DNA from: an uncultured Caldilineales bacterium
GTDB lineage: Bacteria; Chloroflexota; Anaerolineae; JAAEKA01
Length of the DNA stretch: 64,000 nucleotides
Direction of reading: 5' to 3'
NCBI GenBank assembly: GCA_937907455.1
Contig: CALESQ010000081.1
Location: forward strand, 1-64,000
Within the stretch, counting starts at the first letter, position 1. The number at the start of each line of letters is the position of its first letter. The position numbers and the translations under genes were made by a program. Of this stretch, positions 9,169-17,668 are shown piece by piece. The notes beneath the pieces were generated by a model that was not told where the DNA came from, did no database searches, and saw only the letters and a list, made by a program, of their open reading frames with translations.

Positions 9169-9742
9169 CGGTTACCTCCATTGTTTGCCCGCGCAGGTCG
9201 GCGCGGTATTTCACCAGCAGCAGCAGGGTGTTGGCCGCCCATACCGCCAACAAAACCGGGGAGCGGTTAAATGCCAGTCCATAGATCAGCAGCACCACCA
9301 TGCCTGTCAACACGGCGCGGCCATCGTTGCGCAGCAGCTTCAGCGCCAATGCCAGCGTTATGCCCAGCACCACCGGCGCTTGCCACGCCGCCAGCCCCGT
9401 CCACACGCCAAAGGTGATAGCCAATGCTTTGCCGCCGCGCAGGCCGAGCAACGGCGAATAGGCATGGCCCAGCAGCGCAGCCACCGCCACCGCAGCCAGC
9501 GGCCAGCCGCTTAATGCACCAACGTGTTGGGCCAGCAGCACGGGGATCAGCCCTTTGATGGCATCGGCCAGAATGGCTATCATACCCCACACCTTGCCCC
9601 CGGCGCGCCAGGCATTGCTGCCGCCGGGATTACCGTCGCCGTAGCGGCGGATATCCACATGCAGAAAGACTTTGCCGATCCAATAGCTGAATGGCAGTGA
9701 ACCACAGGCGAAGGCGAACAGGACCCAGAGCAGTGAGGTCAT
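9149..9742 (-). CDS. plsY: PlsY glycerol-3-phosphate acyltransferase
   Basis: 197 aa, normal length. Five membrane segments and the three conserved PlsY motifs are present: GSLPFSYWIGK, RRYGDGNPGGSNAWR and GHAYSPLLGLRGGKA. The enzyme transfers an acyl group from acyl-phosphate to glycerol-3-phosphate, the first step of phospholipid synthesis, at the cytoplasmic membrane. Lies 21 bp after the lycopene cyclase gene on the same strand, so likely cotranscribed with the carotenoid genes. Confidence 0.93.
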   Translation of the reverse strand: MTSLLWVLFAFACGSLPFSYWIGKVFLHVDIRRYGDGNPGGSNAWRAGGKVWGMIAILADAIKGLIPVLLAQHVGALSGWPLAAVAVAALLGHAYSPLLGLRGGKALAITFGVWTGLAAWQAPVVLGITLALALKLLRNDGRAVLTGMVVLLIYGLAFNRSPVLLAVWAANTLLLLVKYRADLRGQTMEVTVDGQTR

Positions 9743-9763
9743 GGCAGATGCAGAGAGCGGACG

Positions 9764-10555
9764 CTACTTGCTGGCGCGCAGCCGTTGACGTAGCTCGGCA
9801 AAGCGGGTATGGCTTTCGCGTGCCAGCACCAGCACCATGCCAAAAGCCAGCAAGGTGTTGGTGATCAGGAAGAAGATGATTTCTTCGACGGGCAGCACCC
9901 CACCCACCAGCCAATGCAACGACTTGGCCGGATTGATCTCCCAGGTGCCGGAGCCGATAGCCAGATAATCGGCCAGGCTGAGGTAAAGCGTGGGCACACC
10001 GACAGCCAACACGGTCAGCAGGGCATAGCGGCGCAGGATGTCGCCGCCGAAGCCGATTTGCAGCATGATCGGCGGCAAGGCCCACACCAGCAGCAGGCCG
10101 AGATAGGTTCCCGGCTGCCAGCCCGACAGCAGCACGGCCAGGCTGATCACCCACAACACGCCCAGCGCCAGCATCGGCGCAATCCGCCAGATGTGCCCCA
10201 GCCGCCGCGGCGGGCCATCCAGCGGCAAGTAGCGCAGCAACAAGGCGATCCAAAGACCGGTCATAATGCTTTGTACCACGAAGAAGGTGTATTCTTCGAT
10301 GGGAACCCAGCCCAGCACAATGCCGGTGACCAGCGCGGGATCGTAATACCAAACGCCGGTGGCTACCAAATAGTTGTCCCAAGGGGTGGTGTAGACAACG
10401 GCCAGCGCCACATGCAGCAACACCGCGGCCCAAAAAGGCCAGCTACGGAAATTCGACGGAAAATGCCGTCCGCGGCGTTGGTGTTGCCAGGCGAGCAGGC
10501 CCAGCAGCAGAATGGGAATGCCAAGAAAGCGCAATAGAAAGCCAAAATAGGTCAT
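9764..10555 (-). CDS. Fused heterodimer-type lycopene cyclase (CrtYc-CrtYd)
   Basis: 263 aa, seven or so membrane segments. Two tandem copies of the lycopene-cyclase half-domain are visible: PWDNYLVATGVWYY...VPIEEYTFFVVQ in the first half and GTWEINPAKS...LPVEEIIFFLITN in the second. The PxEE(Y/I)xFF motif is the hallmark of actinobacterial CrtYc/CrtYd and archaeal or fungal fused cyclases. It would cyclise lycopene ends to beta-ionone rings. The neighbouring GT2 and P450 genes on the same strand could glycosylate or oxidise the product. Confidence 0.88.
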   Translation of the reverse strand: MTYFGFLLRFLGIPILLLGLLAWQHQRRGRHFPSNFRSWPFWAAVLLHVALAVVYTTPWDNYLVATGVWYYDPALVTGIVLGWVPIEEYTFFVVQSIMTGLWIALLLRYLPLDGPPRRLGHIWRIAPMLALGVLWVISLAVLLSGWQPGTYLGLLLVWALPPIMLQIGFGGDILRRYALLTVLAVGVPTLYLSLADYLAIGSGTWEINPAKSLHWLVGGVLPVEEIIFFLITNTLLAFGMVLVLARESHTRFAELRQRLRASK

Positions 10556-10597
10556 GGGAATATGCCAGAAATGAACAGCTTTGGTTGGTTGGTGTGG

Positions 10598-11692
10598 CTA
10601 GACGCGGCGGCCCTTCCAGATGATACCGCGGCGCAGCAGGCGGTTGAGCAGCCCGTACACCGCAGCCAATTCTACAAACAGCGCGCCTGCCGGAGCCAGC
10701 AATGCGGCGCGGGCAGCGCCAAAGCGGGCCGCCCACGGCCACATCGCCACGGCCGCGGCGCCCCAGGCGGTCACAGCCCAGGCAGGTTTGCGCTGGCGCA
10801 GCCCCGTGCCAAAGAGGGCAATCCACGGCGACATCAACGCAGTAATAAAAACGGCTGTCCAGGCTGTATGCGTTCCCGCAGAACGCAGCGCCTCGGCGCT
10901 CAGGCGGTTCATGGCCTGCCAAAGCTGACGATGACTGCTGAACATGCGTACCGAGGCTGCATCTTCGCCTAACAGAACCGGTACATGATAGCCCTCGCGG
11001 CGCAGGTGCTTGCCAAAGGCCACATCTTCCAGTGCCTCGGCGCGTACGGCAGCAAAGCCGCCCGCGGCCTGGTATACCGCACGTCGTATCAGCACGTATT
11101 GCCCGTTGAACAGGTCGCGTTGCGGCGCTGTGCCGGCAAACAGCGCGGCATAGGCAGCGGCTAGCGCCAGTTGATCGGGCAAGCCGCGGCTTTGCTGGCG
11201 CAGAAACAGGCTTAGGCCATCGGCCTTTTCGCTCAGGGCATAGGCCACGGCACGCGCCGCACTGTCTGGCTGATGCACTGTGTCGGCATCGGTGAACAGC
11301 AGCCATTCGCCGCGGGCCTGCTGCGCGCCGCGGTGACAGGCGTGCGGCTTGCCAGCCCAACCCTCCGGCAGGGTTTCCAGCCTCAGCACGCTGGCCCCGT
11401 GGTCTGCGGCAATCTGGGCGCTGCCATCGTTGGAGCCGTCGTCTACCACGATAATCTCCAGCGGGCCGGGGTAGCGCAGGGCTTGCAGGCTGGGCAAAAG
11501 CTGTGGCAGGGTATGTGCTTCATTGCGCGCCGGCACAATCACCGACAGTGCGGGCAGCGCCTGGGCGGGCAATCTGTGCGGCAGGCGGGGCAGAGCGCGG
11601 TAGGTGCGGTTGGCCCACCAACTGAGCGGCAGCGCCACGAAAGACACGGCAGCCTGATAGCGCCAATCGTAGGAGCGACGTGCAGAAGTCAT
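10598..11692 (-). CDS. GT2-family membrane glycosyltransferase, carotenoid cluster
   Basis: 364 aa. N-terminal membrane anchor (~residues 10-30), then a GT-A domain: LSVIVPARNEAHTLP, IIVVDDGSNDGS, LFTDADT (DxD metal site) and ALEDVAFGKHL (ED catalytic motif); the C-terminus has two to three membrane segments. The insert GWAGKPHACHRGA is typical of CrtQ-like enzymes that attach sugar to carotenoids, and of hopanoid-associated relatives. Given the lycopene cyclase 42 bp downstream and the P450 21 bp upstream, a role in carotenoid glycosylation is a reasonable inference. Confidence 0.8.
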   Translation of the reverse strand: MTSARRSYDWRYQAAVSFVALPLSWWANRTYRALPRLPHRLPAQALPALSVIVPARNEAHTLPQLLPSLQALRYPGPLEIIVVDDGSNDGSAQIAADHGASVLRLETLPEGWAGKPHACHRGAQQARGEWLLFTDADTVHQPDSAARAVAYALSEKADGLSLFLRQQSRGLPDQLALAAAYAALFAGTAPQRDLFNGQYVLIRRAVYQAAGGFAAVRAEALEDVAFGKHLRREGYHVPVLLGEDAASVRMFSSHRQLWQAMNRLSAEALRSAGTHTAWTAVFITALMSPWIALFGTGLRQRKPAWAVTAWGAAAVAMWPWAARFGAARAALLAPAGALFVELAAVYGLLNRLLRRGIIWKGRRV

Positions 11693-11712
11693 GATGCGAA
11701 AGAGGCGATGTT

Positions 11713-13071
11713 TCAGACAGAAGCGGGCAGGCGGGGTTGCACCTGCATGCGTACACCGGGGTGTGGTTCTAGCGTAGCCCCCATGTGTGGCTTGATCTTG
11801 TCGCCGTTCAGCAGGCGCAGATCAAAGCGTTGCAGCAGCCGCGCCAGCACTACTTTGGCCTCTACCTGAGCAAAGGCCGCACCGATGCAGTTGCGCGGGC
11901 CGCCGCCGAAGGGCACATAGGTGAAGGGTGGCTGTTTGGCCGGGTTTTGGCGGTCAAAACGGGCCGGGCAGAAGCTTTCTGCATCGTCCCAATGCTCAGG
12001 ATCGCGGTGCGCCAGATAGATGGAATACATCACGCGTGTGTCTTGCGGCACATGATAGCCTTCGATGGTCATGTCTTCGGCGGCACGGCGGTTGCCTACA
12101 TGGATGGGGGGATACAGACGCAAGGTTTCTTTGATCACCTGATCGGTGTAGACCAGTTGTTGAATCTGCTCGGCGCTGGGAGGTTCCTGGCTGTTGCCGA
12201 TGACTGCATCTACCTCGGCCTGCATCTGCGCCAGTGCCGCGGGATGCTGCCCCAGCACGGCGAGTACCCAGGCCAGCAGTGCGGTGCTGGTGTCATGTCC
12301 GGCAATCAGCATGGTCAGCAATTGGTCACGGATCAGATCATCGCTCATGCCGGAATGGGCTACCAGTTGGCCCAGTAGATCGCCGGGTGCAGGTTGACGG
12401 CCGCTCTGTTGCAGGTCGGCGCGGCGCGCGGCGATCAGGCCGTAGAGGTATTCGTTCATCAACCGCTTGGCGCGGCGGTATTTGGGTCGTGGCATACCGG
12501 CCCAAAAGATCCACGGCCCGGGCGAAATGTATTCCAGCAACTCCTTGATCGGCTCCCACAGTCGCGCCATATCGGGGGCAAAATTCACCTCGAACAGCGT
12601 TTCGAAGATGATCAGCAGCGCCACCTTGCGCATTTCCACCAGCATATCTACGGTTTGGCCGTGACGCCAGGTACCGGCTACGGCATCAGTGAGACGCCAA
12701 AAGGTGGGAATGTGAGGCAAGACGTGGCGACGCTGCAAGGGTTCATCCATCCAATCGCGCACTTCGTCGTGGAAATCGCCGTCTATCACCAGCACACCCT
12801 GGCGCAGTAGCTTGCACACCGGGTCGGTATCGGGGCGCCAATGCAGTTGTTGGCGCTGGCTCACCAGGATTTGGCGGTTGGAGTCGGGGCCGATGAACAC
12901 TGCCGGTTGGAAGCGCGGCAGGGTGATCTTGAAAGCCCGCCCAACATAGCGGTTCATCAGCGTCAACGCGGTCAGCAGGGAACGGTCGGCCAGCAGGCCC
13001 TTGAGAATGCTTAGACCCGATTCTGGCCCGGCTTCGGGCAGGGGGCGCGCGGAAGGGGTGTCGGAAGGCAT
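11713..13071 (-). CDS. Cytochrome P450, carotenoid-cluster associated
   Basis: 452 aa. Full set of P450 landmarks: I-helix AGHDTST, ExxR in KETLRLYPP, PARF, and the haem loop FGGGPRNCIGAAFAQ with the axial Cys. No membrane anchor, as usual for bacterial P450s. Start placed at MPSDTPSA because GGAAAG lies 8 nt upstream; a GTG 18 bp further up (13089) is the alternative. Adjacent to a carotenoid-type GT2 and a lycopene cyclase, it may hydroxylate or ketolate beta-carotene, as CYP175A1 of Thermus does; that is inference from context. Confidence 0.9.
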   Translation of the reverse strand: MPSDTPSARPLPEAGPESGLSILKGLLADRSLLTALTLMNRYVGRAFKITLPRFQPAVFIGPDSNRQILVSQRQQLHWRPDTDPVCKLLRQGVLVIDGDFHDEVRDWMDEPLQRRHVLPHIPTFWRLTDAVAGTWRHGQTVDMLVEMRKVALLIIFETLFEVNFAPDMARLWEPIKELLEYISPGPWIFWAGMPRPKYRRAKRLMNEYLYGLIAARRADLQQSGRQPAPGDLLGQLVAHSGMSDDLIRDQLLTMLIAGHDTSTALLAWVLAVLGQHPAALAQMQAEVDAVIGNSQEPPSAEQIQQLVYTDQVIKETLRLYPPIHVGNRRAAEDMTIEGYHVPQDTRVMYSIYLAHRDPEHWDDAESFCPARFDRQNPAKQPPFTYVPFGGGPRNCIGAAFAQVEAKVVLARLLQRFDLRLLNGDKIKPHMGATLEPHPGVRMQVQPRLPASV

Positions 13072-13115
13072 GAAGAAGACTTTCCGCACAGGGCAGAGGC
13101 GATTTGCCGGTGGCC

Positions 13116-13595
13116 CTATGCTTTACTTTCGGCGGCGCGTACCAGCAGCACCGGAACCGGTGCGCTGCGCAACACCTTGTCGGCCACGCTGCCAAACACC
13201 CAGCGGCCAATGCCAGAACGTCCGTGGGTAGACATGGCGATCAGGTCGCAGGCGTTTTGCGTGGCATAGCTGATGATTTGCTCGGCGGGTTGGCCCATGC
13301 GCAGGGCCGGTAGCGCGTTGAAGCCGTCGGCTTTCAGCCGCGCGCTGACATTGGCCAGATAACCGCTCATCTCGCGGGTGATGCGATCCATCTCTTCTTT
13401 GTGGTCTACCAGCGAATCGCTGTAGACGTAGACCGGATAGAGATCAACCACCGCCAGGCTGTTATCCTCCAGCATCGGCGCTACCGAAAGCAAATGAATT
13501 TCGCCTTGGCCTGCTGTTGCCACCTGGCGCACGTGCGCCAGCGCTTGCTCGGCAAAGGCTGAGCCATCAAGCGGCACAAGAATCCGTTGGTACAT
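13116..13595 (-). CDS. Universal stress protein, ATP-binding type
   Basis: 159 aa UspA-fold protein. Begins ILVPLDGSAFAEQAL and ends with the ATP-binding loop GRSGIGRWVFGSVADKVL (G-2x-G-9x-G-S pattern) and VPVLLVRA. SD GAGGAT precedes the ATG. It starts the minus-strand run that continues into the P450 (45-bp gap). A strong terminator upstream (13623-13661) separates it from the LCP gene. Confidence 0.9.
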   Translation of the reverse strand: MYQRILVPLDGSAFAEQALAHVRQVATAGQGEIHLLSVAPMLEDNSLAVVDLYPVYVYSDSLVDHKEEMDRITREMSGYLANVSARLKADGFNALPALRMGQPAEQIISYATQNACDLIAMSTHGRSGIGRWVFGSVADKVLRSAPVPVLLVRAAESKA

Positions 13596-13622
13596 GGCTT
13601 TATCCTCGCACAGTGTGTGGCT

Positions 13623-13661
13623 AAAAAAAAGCTGCGAACGAGAAAGTTCCCCAATCGCAGC
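13623..13661 (-). terminator. Intrinsic terminator of LCP gene
   Basis: On the minus strand: GCTGCGA stem, 17-nt loop, TCGCAGC, then eight T residues. It lies 24 bp past the LCP stop codon. Confidence 0.9.
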
Positions 13662-13684
13662 GTTGCGGCAAGTTTGGTAACAGG

Positions 13685-15235
13685 TTAATTCGACACCAGC
13701 AGGTAGAAGTCACGTCCAATAATCAGACGGATGTCTATCGGGTTGGCAGCGGATGGCCGGTCTTGGCGGATATTGGCCGGTGCAATGGCAAACATGCTGG
13801 TTAAGCCGTTGACAGCCACCGGTTTATCGCCGTAGGCAATCAACATCGTCCGGCTGTAATCGGAGCGATCTGCGGCGGTGGCCTGGGTAACTACATATCC
13901 CTGGCGTTGCAGCCAGTCAGCGGCGCGTGCGGTGAGCGCAGCGTCGCCGGTGCCGTTTTCCAGGCTGATGCGCGCTCCCTCAGCTCCCAACTGGGCACGC
14001 AGCAGCTCGGCCTGGCTCTGATAATCGCTGTAGGCTTGTTGCCGTGCCTGGGCTGCCTGTTGCCGCGCCTGTTGCTCGGCCAGACGTTGCAGCTCGGCGG
14101 GGTCAGGCGTGCTTTGGCCGGTGAAGATCTGGTCTACCGCCGGGCGGATCTTGGCGCGGTTGGGGATCATAATCCAGCCGAACTTGCTGCGTGCATCAAT
14201 CTGGGCATAGCGATCATCAATCACCAATTGCTCGATGGCATCGGTATCGGCCTGGCTGGCTAATGCCAGCAGACCGGGCAACTGGGTGGTAGGAATATCG
14301 TCCTTCACCGAGTTCGACACCACGCGCAATAGCTCAAGCAATCTGACCGGAGTCAGTAGCTTGTTTTCGATCAGCTTGTCTTTAGCTGCCATAATCACTT
14401 GGATCTGGCGCCTGGAGCGCTGGAAATCGTCGCTTGACTGGCGGGTGCGCGCGTATTTCAGTGCGGTTTCGCCATCCAGATGTTGCGGGCCAGCCTCGAT
14501 GTGAAAGGTTTGCAGGCCGTAGTCAATGGTGGGGTACTTCACATCGTGGATGGTAGCGGGCACTACTACATCAATTCCGCCGATGGCATCAATAGCCTGC
14601 ACAAAGCCATCGAAGTTGATCATGACGTAGTAATCAATAGGGTAGCCGAGGAATTCGCTAACCGTGCGTTTGGAAAGCGCGCCACCGCCGCCGGGATACT
14701 TGTTTTCCTGCCCCACCATAAAGGCTGTGTTGATTTTGCCGCTGCGTCCGTATTCGGCAATGGGCACAAACAAGTCGCGCGGCAGCGAGATCATACCAAT
14801 ATGCCCGGTGACGGTGTTGATAGTCACCACGATCATGGTATCGGTCAGCAGCGGCACCGGGTCATCGGGGCGCTGGTCTACCCCCAGCAGCAAAATAGTG
14901 ACCCGCTGACCAGGAGCCGGGGTCGGTTCCGGTTGAGTTTGGTTGGTTTTATTGGCAGCGCCGGCAGGCGCGGCAGATGCAGTGGGTGTAGAGCCGGGCA
15001 AAACCGCAGGTTCAGTTGAGGGAGCCGGCAGGTCAGGCGCGGTGATGGCTTGCAGACTGGGCAGCGCTGCCGCGGTGGTGCGCGCCCAACGGTACACCGC
15101 CAGCGACGCGGAGCCAAAAGCCAGCAACAAGGCAAGAACTAAAATAGCTGCCAGCCCTGTGGAGAGCGAGAGAGTAGAACGACGCGTGATGCTGCCGTCA
15201 GGCGCGGGAGCCTGGCGGTGTGAATGGCTTGTCAT
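13685..15235 (-). CDS. LytR-CpsA-Psr (LCP) family cell-wall ligase
   Basis: 516 aa. Start at MTSHSHRQ with a G-rich SD. One membrane anchor (~residues 25-50), a Pro/Ala-rich external linker, then the LCP domain: LTDTMIVVTINT, ISLPRDLFVPI, INTAF, the DAIGGIDV block and HLDGETALKYARTRQSSDDF with the conserved Arg/Asp residues. A Gln/Ala-rich coiled segment (~375-410) leads to a LytR_C domain (ISLENGTGDAALTARAADWL). LCP proteins transfer undecaprenyl-linked polymers to peptidoglycan. Flanked by intrinsic terminators, so expressed as a single gene. Confidence 0.9.
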   Translation of the reverse strand: MTSHSHRQAPAPDGSITRRSTLSLSTGLAAILVLALLLAFGSASLAVYRWARTTAAALPSLQAITAPDLPAPSTEPAVLPGSTPTASAAPAGAANKTNQTQPEPTPAPGQRVTILLLGVDQRPDDPVPLLTDTMIVVTINTVTGHIGMISLPRDLFVPIAEYGRSGKINTAFMVGQENKYPGGGGALSKRTVSEFLGYPIDYYVMINFDGFVQAIDAIGGIDVVVPATIHDVKYPTIDYGLQTFHIEAGPQHLDGETALKYARTRQSSDDFQRSRRQIQVIMAAKDKLIENKLLTPVRLLELLRVVSNSVKDDIPTTQLPGLLALASQADTDAIEQLVIDDRYAQIDARSKFGWIMIPNRAKIRPAVDQIFTGQSTPDPAELQRLAEQQARQQAAQARQQAYSDYQSQAELLRAQLGAEGARISLENGTGDAALTARAADWLQRQGYVVTQATAADRSDYSRTMLIAYGDKPVAVNGLTSMFAIAPANIRQDRPSAANPIDIRLIIGRDFYLLVSN

Positions 15236-15269
15236 GCCCCCGATTCTAGCACAGGCAGGAACGGCTGAC

Positions 15270-15328
15270 AAAAACGCCGCGCCGCAGATGTGCAGCAGGC
15301 AAGCGGCGCTGTGCATCTGCGGTGCGGC
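15270..15328 (-). terminator. Intrinsic terminator of the PP2C-like/propeller gene
   Basis: On the minus strand: GCCGCaCCGCAGATG pairs with CATCTGCGGcGCGGC across a ~23-nt loop, followed by GTTTTTG. It lies 15 bp after the stop of the gene ending at 15343. Confidence 0.75.
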
Positions 15329-15342
15329 TGAGAAAACAGGCG

Positions 15343-17430
15343 TTATTGGGGGATGTCGCTGCGGTACAGGCCGTTGGCTGTCAGCATGTAGAAAATGCCG
15401 TTCAGCTCGTCTACCTGCAAATCACGCAGGCTGCGCAAAGTGTCCTGGTCCGCTTTGTCGGCCGGACGGAACTGGCGCAGATAGCTGCCATCTTTGTCGT
15501 ATTCCACGACGCGTCCATTGCCGCTGTCTACGATATAGATAGATTGCGCTGTACCCGCGGCTGACCCGGTGAAGATGGCCTGCGGGTTGTTAAGCGGCAT
15601 ATCAGGCGGTGATTGCAATACAAAGGGCTGTTGGCTGCCCTGATAAAAGGTTTGCACCGTGCCGTCGTTGTACAACACCCAGACATTGCCGTCAATGGTC
15701 ATATCTACGGCGCGTGTCAGATCAAGCGTGGCATCGCCGGTGAGATAGTTCTCCGGCGGGGTGCTGTAGCCATCGGCGGTGGGCAGGTAACGCAAGATTT
15801 TGCCCAGGCCGCTGTCCAGAAGGTACAAGTTGCCGTTGTAGCTTTCGATCAGGCGCGGTGTGTTCCACTGGTCACGCTCCGCCACCGTCAACGGCGTCAG
15901 CCCGGCCGCGTTATCCACCTCGATGATGTTACGGTTGCTGTCGAGAATGAGCAGGTTGCTGCTGGTGCGCTGGCCGCCTGCGGCCGCCCACGTCATATCC
16001 AGCACCTCGCCCACCAGTTGGTTATCGGGCAGTACCTGGCCGCGTTCGGCCACCACGCCGGCTGATGTTTCTGGAATCAGGCCGCTGACCTCGTCCAGGC
16101 CAAAACGCAGCACGCGTTGCGCACCGCTGTCACCTACATACACGCGGCTACCCTGCACGATCAACTGTTTGGGATCGCTGCCCTCACCGCCCAGCGGTTG
16201 CAGGGTCAGCAGCTTGTACAGGGGTACAATCAGGTTTACTTGGTCGAGTTTGGCTTGAATTTGGGTGTTCAAGGCCAGCGCGTTGGTGTCGTTGGGGAAC
16301 AGCACCAGCGCCTCGGCCACCTTGCTTTTGGCTTCGCCCAACTGCGTGCGTGCTACCTCGGCGGGTACAGCGGCGTCGCCGGCGCTTTGCAGCAGAGCCT
16401 GCCCTTGCTGCACCAGCGCGCTGAAATCGTTTTCCATCTGGCGTTGTTGCCACCACAGACCCAGGGCTATGGCAACCAGCAAAACCAGCGGGATCAGCAG
16501 CAGCGTGGGCCACCAGCGACGGCTCGCCCGCGTGGGGGGTGCGGTTTCCGCCTGCTCAGCTTCATCCGTTGGAATATCTTCGGCAAGTTCGTCTTCGTCT
16601 TCGGCATGAGGTGGCCGGTCCAGATCAATTACTCCGGGCGTATAGGCCCAGTCAGAGTCGTCGTCTGCGAATTGTGCAGGTGTGGCTTCCTCGTCGTCAG
16701 TGGTCAGTGGGGTGGCTCCGGCGGCGGGCAGGGGCGTTTCCGGCTCGACACTGGCGAGGGCCTTATCCACGCGGGTGAGCAAGGCACTGAGCGCCACGCG
16801 CGGCGGCGCAATCGATTCGAGGTATTCAGCGGCGGTAGCTACATCGGTGAGCGCCGCCGTGGTAGCCAGCTCGTCCATGGGCACGCGCGCTACCCATTCG
16901 CTGACCAGTTGAATGATGCGGGTGCCGGGGGCAATGCTGGTGCGGAACAGCTCCAGCGAGGGCGCGGTGTTGCCGCCCAGCGGAGCAATGCTTTCGTCCA
17001 GTGCCGCGGGCAACTGGTCAATGCGATCCGGCGCGCCAATCAGCACCATGGCCGGGCCGCCTACGCCCAGATAGAGTTCCTCGCCGCGCAGCACCGCGCA
17101 GCTCACACCGCCTAATTGGGCCTCATCTGGATGCACAGCGTTATGTTCCACCAGCGCCTGGTGCGCGGCCAAAATTGCTTCGTTGATGCCGCCTGTGATG
17201 CCGCCGGGCGCGTCATAATACACGCCCTGAATGGCGTTTAGCACCAGACGATAGACCGCCGGTTGCGCTGCACTGCGGCCACCCAGCTCCAGCAGCACAT
17301 AGAGGCTGCCTTTAGCAATGGCCTGCGGTGACGAGGGCACCGGCTCAACCACGCGCACATTCAGCGAGCGGGGCAGGCGATGCCCATCGGCGATGGAGAT
17401 ACTTTCAACGGTGGTTTGCAAGCGAGCCAT
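15343..17430 (-). CDS. Membrane protein with PP2C-like N-domain and extracytoplasmic beta-propeller
   Basis: 695 aa. Start at MARLQTTVES with AGGGG 8 nt upstream. Residues ~20-240 resemble a PP2C/SpoIIE-type fold (LGGVSCAVLRGEELYLGVGGPA; SEWVARVP), but the usual Asp metal ligands are not evident, so catalysis is doubtful. An acidic, Glu/Asp-rich linker (~255-320) leads to one membrane segment (WWPTLLLIPLVLLVAIALGL) and then a coiled stretch and NHL-like propeller repeats (VYVGDSGAQRVLRF, LYLLDSGLGKILRY, IYIVDSGNGRVVEYD). It may couple an external sensor to a cytoplasmic domain. Precedes the LCP gene but is separated by a terminator. Confidence 0.7.
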   Translation of the reverse strand: MARLQTTVESISIADGHRLPRSLNVRVVEPVPSSPQAIAKGSLYVLLELGGRSAAQPAVYRLVLNAIQGVYYDAPGGITGGINEAILAAHQALVEHNAVHPDEAQLGGVSCAVLRGEELYLGVGGPAMVLIGAPDRIDQLPAALDESIAPLGGNTAPSLELFRTSIAPGTRIIQLVSEWVARVPMDELATTAALTDVATAAEYLESIAPPRVALSALLTRVDKALASVEPETPLPAAGATPLTTDDEEATPAQFADDDSDWAYTPGVIDLDRPPHAEDEDELAEDIPTDEAEQAETAPPTRASRRWWPTLLLIPLVLLVAIALGLWWQQRQMENDFSALVQQGQALLQSAGDAAVPAEVARTQLGEAKSKVAEALVLFPNDTNALALNTQIQAKLDQVNLIVPLYKLLTLQPLGGEGSDPKQLIVQGSRVYVGDSGAQRVLRFGLDEVSGLIPETSAGVVAERGQVLPDNQLVGEVLDMTWAAAGGQRTSSNLLILDSNRNIIEVDNAAGLTPLTVAERDQWNTPRLIESYNGNLYLLDSGLGKILRYLPTADGYSTPPENYLTGDATLDLTRAVDMTIDGNVWVLYNDGTVQTFYQGSQQPFVLQSPPDMPLNNPQAIFTGSAAGTAQSIYIVDSGNGRVVEYDKDGSYLRQFRPADKADQDTLRSLRDLQVDELNGIFYMLTANGLYRSDIPQ

Positions 17431-17547
17431 ATTCAAAGCCCCTTTATGAGCCAAAACAAACGTCAAATACTTTACCAGCCTTGCGATTGTACGCCAGCAG
17501 GCGCGTTTTGTCAATATGTTTTCACAAGCGACTGGTGAAAGCGTTGT

Positions 17548-17577
17548 TTGCCACGCGCCCAGCCCATGCGGTATAAT
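17548..17577 (+). promoter_or_regulatory. Promoter of nurA-herA operon
   Basis: TTGCCA, 18-bp spacer, perfect TATAAT (17572-17577). Transcription should begin near 17584, which rules out start codons upstream of this point for the NurA gene. Confidence 0.7.
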
Positions 17578-17668
17578 GCAGCACTCGAATGTTTGTTCGG
17601 ATATGAGCCGCATGGCTTGGGCGGGGCTTCTGCCCGGGCAGGCCGATGTTCATTCCACACCTGATCTT

